Notes under the pieces: generated by a model
What the model was told of the DNA's origin: nothing
Databases searched by the model: none
What the model saw: only the letters and a program-made list of their open reading frames with translations
Origin: Sequoia sempervirens
Taxonomy: Eukaryota > Streptophyta > Pinopsida > Cupressales > Cupressaceae
NCBI GenBank assembly: GCA_007258455.2
Contig: VDFB02373365.1
Span: 226,589,848-226,653,847 of the forward strand
Length of the DNA stretch: 64,000 nucleotides
Direction: 5' to 3'
Shown: piece by piece, positions 56,720 through 64,000 of the stretch
Layout: every line of letters begins with the position of its first letter
How positions within the stretch are numbered: the stretch's first letter is position 1
Program-made: the position numbers and the translations under genes

Positions 56720-59529
56720 TTGGAATGAAATAGAAAACAAAAAAAAGAATAAAACTTGAAAAAGTTTTAATTCTCTGACATCCACAAATTTTGAACTTAA
56801 AAAATAAAATAAAGCAACTAACGACCTTTTATAGGAACAAGGCCCCAAAGATTTTTAACTTAATTCCATCAGAGAGAATCAAAGAAACAAATCAAAATGC
56901 AGCATGTGGTAGGTGATATTTGGCATCTAAACTTTCTAGGAAAGGTCAATGATATTTTGACTTTTCATTAGTAGTAATCTTTGAACTTCAAGTTCTGGGT
57001 TGCAAGTACTTTGTAAAAAAAAATAAGACTATTGAAACCTTTCAAAACCTTTGAGATTAACCGTCTTCTCAGGGACCAGGAAGAAACTTGCAAAATTCAC
57101 TTCAAAACTATATCCATTCACAAAACTTCTGGCTTCTAGTACTCGACTACCTATTCATCTTCATTGGACTCTGGGTCTGAAGACTCATCTTCACCTCTCC
57201 TCTATTGATATTCCTGAAAAGCAATCAACAATTGATGCATACTTTCTTTTGGAACACCTTGGATCACTTTCCAGTTGTACTTATGCCTAACATACTCTTC
57301 TGATATTTGAATGATGTTTTCATTTCTCTGCATTAATTTTGTCTCATATTTGGTCATAGCAATCTGACACTTTATGGTATAATCTATAACCTCCTAACTT
57401 AATAATTGAATTAGATCCTTATTCACCTTTTCGATCCACTCCTTGAAATATTTTACTTCCTTATCATTTTTTCCTAAAGTTTGAGGATCATAGCTTTGTT
57501 GAGATAGAATTTGAATAAAGCTCTCATCTTTATCTATCAATTTCTTGCATATCTCAATGACCTTTTTCAATCCATTTACACATTATGATAAAGTGTCACT
57601 TTCCTAATTTAACTATTTCCTCCATTTCTCAAATGTCAGAACTACCTGTTCTATGGCAATCTTCTCTTTTACCAACTCTCAAGCATCTGTCTAAAGAAAA
57701 AAAATTAGCTTTTTCCTCTCTGCATCAGTCTATTCTTGGAAAAATTAGCATTCACCTTCAAGTCTCTTAGACTTGTTGTACAACCAATAGTATGCTTCCT
57801 TACACTTCCCAATTATGTCCTTTATTAACTCTTCTCCTTGCCTTAGCAAGTACTTATCCATAATTCAAACATGCTTACCTTATGGCAAAGCGTTGTAATA
57901 GCATCTACTTTCTCCCGAGACATTAGTATTGGATTTTGTGGAAATTTAGTTTGTGTTTGACCAAATTGGGCTAGAGACCTAATGAAATTATCTAGGAAAT
58001 AAATCCATTCCTTTAACTCTCTTTTCTTCTACTTATTCTTCTCTACTTGGGTGACAGTTGTTTCTAAATTTACTTTCATTTTTTCTAATTCTTGTCTCCA
58101 TGGTGATCAACATTAATTGTCGTCACTCTATATTCCCTAGCTATTATTTCATGCTTTCTCTTTTCTCCTATCAGAGTAGCTATCTGGAGAGTTCTCCCTC
58201 CATCTTCATTCCTTTTTCAAGCATGTCTCATCTTTTCTCTAACTCTAGGTTTAGGTGTTTCTATTCCTTGTATTAAAATTTTGAAATCTAGAGGCACCAG
58301 TTCCACCTCCAACTATAGAGCCATTTTCTGGACTAACCAGTCAGGTGCTTCTTCATTATTAGCTCATTCCTGATGATCGACATGTTCAAGAACTTCCTCT
58401 CTCGAACTTTCCAAATTACCCATCACAACCCCCTGAACTTGAATACTCTTTGTTTTCATTGGCATGGATTCTGGATTACCTTGATTTGTTACTATCTCTT
58501 CCTCTTCAAGACCTACATTTTCTTGTCATGCCTATTCTCAACATCAATCCTTGGAGCATTATTTTCCTATTTTTCTAAAACATCAAGATTCTCATCACTT
58601 CTTGGTTCACCACCCAAGGTCTATGAGAAATCTATACCTTCATTTTTATCTCACTTTCTCCTAATTTCTCAATAGTATGTGGTTGTTCAACAATTTCTTC
58701 ATTTCTTCCTTGTAGAAGGTGATCATCAACTATATCTTCTTTATCAACAATATGAAATGGATTCTAACCTACAGTATCCCCTATTCTTCTTTCATCTATT
58801 TATTCAGGGTTTCCCGCTTCTGGAGCAAGTGATCCTCTTATAGAATATTCTTCTATATTTTTAGGATATGACCTTCTATCCAACATTTCTTCCACTACCG
58901 GTTGCATCATCAGATCTCCTTTAGATTTATTTTCTTTAAATTGTTTCATCTTGGAAGTCAATTTCTCCAACTACTCTCTAACTTCTTCTGCAGTTAGGTC
59001 AAGACCTTCCTCTTGAATTATAGGAGTCCCTGCCAAGGCTTGTCTCATTGTTGTCATGTTGATCGAGGGTGGAGAAGTAAATATATCTTTCGCCTTTTGC
59101 AATGTAGACCTTGTCTTAGCACATGTATATTTTTTCATTCTCACATCCTCATCAGTCATATGATGAGTTCTTAGATTTGATATGGAAGAAAATTCTGCAA
59201 TTGGAATTTCCATTACATTGGCTAGAGTGACCACAATCTCTTTTCACTGGCCAGTTGGTCATGGCATCAATGGAATTCATTGACTTGAAGTATTGGGAGC
59301 TTCCTCCTCACCTTGCTTAGTTGCCTCTATTTCTACAATCTTTCTTTTCTTTTTTCACATTCTCTCCATACCCTAATTCATCCACTAACTATTATTTTCT
59401 CATGACATTGGGCGAGTATGTGAGTTATATCCCAACTTATTTCAATGCCTTAATGCAACCATTAATCTAGTATTGAGTATATGTCAATACTTGCTTAGAA
59501 ATCTCTTTGATGGTTACTACCTGGGTCAA
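56720..59529 (-). pseudogene. Unassigned decayed coding remnant, 3' part (copy B)
   Basis: Equivalent to 45900-48711 but a few percent different. The best piece is 59234-58971 (MVTLANVMEIPIAEFSSISN, HHMTDEDVRMKKYTCAKTRS, TMRQALAGTPIIQEEGLDLT), followed past a stop by LEKLTSKMKQFKENKSKGD. Amino-acid changes and stops relative to copy A show no sign of constraint. The family is not recognised. Confidence 0.45.
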
Positions 59530-60297
59530 TGTAGGATCATGGGGGTCCAAACTAGGCCCTTAAGTGGCAATAAAATTTAGAAAAACAGAGTTAGGAAACT
59601 TTACCTAAAAATTTCAATAAGTTATTAAAATGGTTTGAAAAATATAAAAGAACATTTAAATTCGTAGAAATTTCAATGTAGTTTCTAAGATACTATTCCT
59701 TTTTTGGAAAAAAGTAAATCTATTTGGTGAAAATTTGAAATTTCAATGAAGTAGTACTAAATTTTAAGGAAAAAATAAAGAGCAGGTGTATGTCTGACCA
59801 ACCTAAGTACAAGATTTTTTTTTTTGGAAACTTTCAATATAAGTAGAGGACACATGCTCGGATATGCCACATTTTTTTTGTAATTTTTTGCAAGTAAATA
59901 ATTAGAGATAATTTTTTTATTCAAACTTTTTAAAAATAATAAAATTTGTTTGTCTAACCACCATAACTTGGTCAAAAATTTATGAAATTTATTTTTTCCT
60001 TTTTTAATCCTATACTCTATTAATCATAGAATGTGCTACATATTTTGAATTCAAAAAATGTGAAATTGTTTAAGAATTATAGATATTTTTCAATCAAACT
60101 ATCAATCGACTTTAATTAGAATGTATGTAAAAAATCAATAATAATTATCTATTTAATTGCAAATAAGGCAAATCTTATAATTTTGAAAAGTTGGAAATTT
60201 TCTCAATAAGCCTTTTTCGTATCCTCAATTTCAAATAAAAATTTTGTTAGCAACTTTTGTGTCATATCGCCACTTTTTGGACGCCCATGATCCTGCA
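59530..60297. mobile_element. TG...CA inverted-end element (copy B)
   Basis: Equivalent to 48712-49477, with TGTAGGATCATGGGGGTCC and GGACGCCCATGATCCTGCA ends. The left two thirds differ from copy A by a few percent; identity becomes complete from about 60008. Confidence 0.7.
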
Positions 60298-61795
60298 CTC
60301 ACCCACCTCCTTCTTTGTATAATTTGAGTCTGGGATAGGTTAAAAAAAAAACCTTTTTTATATCATAAATTGTATTCAATACCTCTCCATTATATGCATC
60401 CAATTGTTTTAGAATATCATGAATTACGAGAAACTTTGATGCTCCTAGTGTCAACCTTTGGTATGACTGTTTCCTCACATCATGTTCATCATCACAGTTA
60501 AGCCAAAAATCCTCTAGATGATAAACATGAGCATACTTATTTTTTATTTTCTTGGCAATATTTTCCTCCAGATCATATTTTTTATGTCAAAGTGAAAAGA
60601 ACTCCAACCTATAGAGTTTCAACTGCTCCTTGCACATATCAACACTTTTGGCCACAACGCATTTGTAATTACCAATTATGATAGGGAATTTGACATAAAA
60701 TTTCTTGCTTTCTTGTGTGAAAAGAGAATGAGAGGGTTGCACCTATCTCAAAAATTCGAGTAACAACATTTTGTTTGTCGCATACCTGGGTAGCATGAAG
60801 GGGTGTCATATAAATCATTCCACCCTGATATAGGTGAAAGTAGGAAATTAAATATACCAATCCCCAATAGACACAATAACATTCAATGTTTCAAGGGATA
60901 ATATTTTGGCTTTCTTGTCTTCCATTAATCTTACTAGCTTTATAGAAAACACATCATTTACCCTTTAATAATGCTCTCAGTATTTGTGGTTAGTAATCTA
61001 GGGCATATGGGCATAAATAAAATTATTCCTTGGTTCTCTACCCCAGGTACCAATTATGTTCAATCCTTGTATATTCACCCTTAGGGCATAGGAATAGATA
61101 ATAAATGAAGACATGGAAAACTATTTGGTGTCCAAGAACATTATTATTTGTACATGGAGGTTGTCACTAATAAAATTTCCCAAGTGAATTTGCATAGGGA
61201 CTTCCATTATTTTCACTATAAGCCTGACTATCCAAGGTTCAAATTTACTGGAATCTTTCCATCTAGATATCTTTCTCAATAGGGTTATTATGTCCTAAAA
61301 ATCCTGAATAAATCCTAACCTTGGGATTTCCTTCATCTTCTTTGTAAGCTTCTCTCAGCACCATGTTGAACTCATAAACTTCCTATTTTTTTCCTCTACA
61401 TCTAGGTACATTGTGGCGAGAACCTACATATCCAATGGATTCATCTATTTGAACATGGGGATCCCAAATGTTTATACAATTCCCTTTGTGGAGAGGTTTG
61501 CATGTACTCTTCTTTCTTTCTCAACAACCCTCTTGTTTCGGTCATACCATCTCATACATTCTAGTACCAATTTAGGGGTGTTCATTACTAGTAGAAACCC
61601 TCCTGCCAAATGCAGTCCACTTGCAATGATATTCTTAACGCACTAAGAGGCATCCACTTGCTGAATCCACGTAGCAAATTCATGATCATTGAACCCTCTT
61701 GGATGAGTATTTGTAACTATCCCACTGACTAATATGACCTATGAAATGGGGAATTCAAATTCCTCGTCTATTGGCTTCTTTCTAGAAGTGCTCAT
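60298..61795 (-). pseudogene. Unassigned decayed coding remnant, 5' part (copy B)
   Basis: Apparently identical to 49478-50975, with the same possible start (MSTSRKKPIDEEFEFPIS, ATG at 61795-61793) and the same stops. See copy A for what can be read. Confidence 0.5.
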
Positions 61796-63558
61796 ATTTA
61801 TCTTGATTCCCTACATTATTAGAAAATGTGTGCCTTGTGTGTGAGTTAGGGTTAAATTCAATCATCCATTTTCAATACTTCATAAAAGTTCTTTATTCAT
61901 GAAATTTACAGTTTGCAATTAGGTAAAATTATTTAAAAATAGTCAACATCTCAATGACCTAACCAATGGTAATGTCATTTAACCTAAGCCATGCATGCAT
62001 AAAAGAATTAACAAAAAATCAACTACTAGAAGTGTACCTAGTTTTCCTGATATGATTGAGCAAATGTAGGTTCAAAACCATTGGTAGCTATGTTCTTTAG
62101 CATTTTGAGACTTACCATTCTTTGCACGCCACAATCTTGGATTTAATTCTTTGATGTCCTTATAGGTGAATAATTTGGCACAAGGTAGATTATTTTGTAG
62201 GCAACTACATGCTTGAGGTGGTGCCAAGTATGTGTGTTATTTTCCACCTTCATTAATTTCTTTTTCTATGCATTAGTTACCTTGAATAAAGGTAAAAGCA
62301 TGGTGGATTAGGGTCCAAATTATAAACTCCTTGGTTCCTATGGAGGGGCCCACCATTTGTGAGGGAAGCAACATTGATGGCTAACATGGTACACTTACAT
62401 GTCACTTTAATTCTTATGAGGGGAAAAGGCCTTAGAGGCAATATCCATCTTGGATACTTTAACGATTAATAATCAATCAAGGTTTGAATCACCTGACATT
62501 GGGTTGTGAAGAATTATTGAGATTCATGATATTTTTCCTACTAGGTTCATCAGAATCGAGCACAAAGGATACCCAGGACTAGGTGCAAGTGAGACTAAAT
62601 CAGTTCAAAATGAACTTTGTGAAAAAACTTCTGGTCTCTAGTTATAAAGAAAAGAAAAAATCCACTACTAGGTTAACTAGGAAAAAAGGGGGGGAATGCA
62701 CACACTGGGACAATTTTACTCAAGTGACAACTTACTAGGCACAAAAAATAGCTAGTAAAAAGTGAAAATTGTTGAAGATACAACATCCTTAGAGCAACGA
62801 CACCAACACCCAGGACTTGGGATCTGATTAGTCAATAAGGCTGAGGAAAAAAATTTGTAAACATTCCAAGTTTGGAAAAGCAATAATTTAAGTGGGGGTT
62901 GAGCAAGTTCAATCAAGACCTCATTATTTTACCATTTTCTCTAAAAGAAAAAACCAAAGCAAGTGAAAAGAAAAGGAAGGGAAAAGGAAATAGAAAAAGA
63001 GAGGTTCCACATTTTTCCGCAGAACAAAATGGGGCATGTTGTGAGACCATAGATCAACTAGCAACCAACAAAACCAAACACATTAATATAAAGCTAATTC
63101 TAGAAATAATAACCATACTTCAATTTTCTGCAGTCTTTAAACTATAAACAATTAGATCCTCATTCCAACATTCCTTTTCACTTTAACCAACATACAATAT
63201 TAAATTTCACTGAGCGCACGTATGTGCAAATGATTTATTCCACTACAGTAAATTTAGAGAATAACATGTGTTTGCATTGACCTACATAATTTGGTAATTT
63301 CCTTTTAAGCCAACCTTGGATAGAGCCTTATTGCCAATCAAGCATACATAGCCTTGGCAAGGTTATCTTTGTAATTCCCCCAAACATAGCTCTACTGCCA
63401 GTTAGGCATCTTTAGCCCAGTAGAGATATTTGAATAACCTAAAGAGTTGAATTTTATGTTTTGATATTTCTTTGATATTTATTTTTTAATCTTTCATTTG
63501 ATATTTCATTGTAATCTTTTTTTCTTCAACTTGCAAACAACGAATCTCACTATTAGGT
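61796..63558. other. Sequence without recognisable gene (copy B)
   Basis: Apparently identical to 50976-52738. Nothing further is seen. Confidence 0.4.
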
Positions 63559-63720
63559 TGGGAATTATACCAGTAGCAAAAGATACCTTTTGATTTTTTA
63601 CTCAATGCAAAAAAATGCTATCTCAAATTTAGTAGAATGATTTATGGGTAAGGGCATGGATTTGTGACACAATTTTGGTGCCAAATCGTAAAAAAACCAA
63701 TAACAAGCCAAATTGCAATT

Positions 63721-63762
63721 GCCAAATTTGGAGAGCACCAAATTTGGCGCTCTCCAAATGGC
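63721..63762. repeat. 42-bp near-perfect palindrome with two CCAAATTTGG
   Basis: Arms GCCAAATTTGGAGAGC and GCTCTCCAAATGGC surround ACCAAATTTGGC. CCAAATTTGG, which fits the CArG-box form CC(A/T)6GG, occurs at 63722-63731 and 63738-63747. Confidence 0.9.
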
Positions 63763-63766
63763 TTTA

Positions 63767-63804
63767 CCATTTGGCGAGTGACAAATTTCACACTCACCAA
63801 ATGG
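63767..63804. repeat. Hairpin with 14-bp arms and 10-nt loop
   Basis: CCATTTGGCGAGTG (63767-63780) and CACTCACCAAATGG (63791-63804) pair at 13 of 14 positions. Confidence 0.88.
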
Positions 63805-63885
63805 CTTGAATTAAGCAATGAATTTTTGTGAACTCTTTTGGAATACATTTTTCTAAATTCTTTGATTTTATCTTTCTCTGTTAGG

Positions 63886-63985
63886 GAAACTATATACATG
63901 AAATAAGCATTTAAGTATAAGTTGACATTTACATATGTACATTTACTTTCTTATACTTTAAGTTATATTTCATGTATATAGTTTC
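63886..63985. repeat. 100-bp imperfect inverted repeat
   Basis: GAAACTATATACATGAAATA opens the left arm and TATTTCATGTATATAGTTTC closes the right arm, a perfect 20-bp match. Inner parts (TTTAAGTATAAG against CTTATACTTTAA, and CATTTACAT against the GTACATTTAC side) continue the pairing around a TATG centre. Its size and AT-rich loop suit a small MITE-like foldback. Confidence 0.82.
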
Positions 63986-64000
63986 AAGATGTCTAAGAGT

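Larger units (their letters stand above)
52839..63558. repeat. Large duplicated block, copy B
   Basis: Direct copy of 41818-52738, about 200 bp shorter because the GA-rich tract is replaced. It starts at the first base after the gap and ends at the base equivalent to the last one before the gap. Both ends of the homology coincide with contig ends, as expected for two overlapping contigs placed side by side. Confidence 0.97.
63559..64000. other. Unique end region with nested inverted repeats
   Basis: Only sequence right of the duplication. It contains three hairpin-forming inverted repeats: 63721-63762, 63767-63804 and 63886-63985. The 85-codon minus-strand frame over it (63899-63642) is a by-product of these repeats and looks non-coding. 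Confidence 0.6.

Noticed and set aside
1..64000. tRNA, rRNA or CRISPR loci
   Set aside because: No cloverleaf-like, ribosomal or regularly spaced repeat-spacer pattern was noticed on either strand; not computed.

Overview
The window is a retrotransposon graveyard from a nuclear plant genome. It has AT-rich DNA, nested LTR retrotransposons, plant-type Ty3/gypsy lineages (Tat with its extra RNase H, and a chromovirus), a plant mobile domain remnant, telobox motifs and a 100-base scaffold gap. A large, repeat-rich seed-plant genome fits; a gymnosperm is my guess and is not shown by the sequence. I found no intact host gene, no tRNA or rRNA gene and no CRISPR array. Every coding stretch is transposon-derived or unrecognised, and every one is broken.

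Layout. 1-1140: LTR/U3-like DNA with degenerate CGGTAAGACT/CTCCCCGA motifs and a TATA box. About 1860-13680: Tat-lineage Ty3 element 1 (+), decayed, with gag, protease, RT, two RNase H domains and integrase in order. Its RT is split by a 2,045-bp TG...CA insertion (5965-8009) flanked by CTAAA, best read as a solo LTR. 13840-15015: an LTR-like block with TATA, related to the LTR of element 2. 15016-17952: AT-rich DNA without genes.

17953-43570: Tat element 2 (-), about 20 kb without its nested guest, with LTRs of about 2.1 kb, a Q/A-rich gag, protease, RT, aRNH and integrase. Between integrase and the 3' LTR, on the opposite strand, lies a plant mobile domain (PMD) pseudogene (20922-22660) preceded by a telobox cluster. 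Element 3 (34685-40149, -) is a structurally complete chromovirus nested in the leader of element 2: 348-bp LTRs, GACAA target duplications, an iMet-type PBS, a PPT and a C-terminal chromodomain. It is disabled by frameshifts and stops.

43571-64000: TG...CA elements with 19-bp inverted ends, TA-rich and GA-rich low-complexity DNA, and a long decayed minus-strand coding remnant I cannot assign. An approximately 10.8-kb block (41818-52738) is present again at 52839-63558 on the other side of the N gap. The two copies are identical at their outer ends and differ by a few percent in the middle, which looks like an unresolved allelic overlap as much as a real tandem duplication. The last 440 bp hold three strong inverted repeats, two with CCAAATTTGG (CArG-like) motifs.

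How the parts relate: elements 1 and 2 are diverged members of one family (gag, pol and the long A-rich/CAT-rich 3' region align). Only element 2 keeps the antisense PMD segment. The nesting order is element 2 first, then element 3 in it, and separately the solo LTR in element 1.
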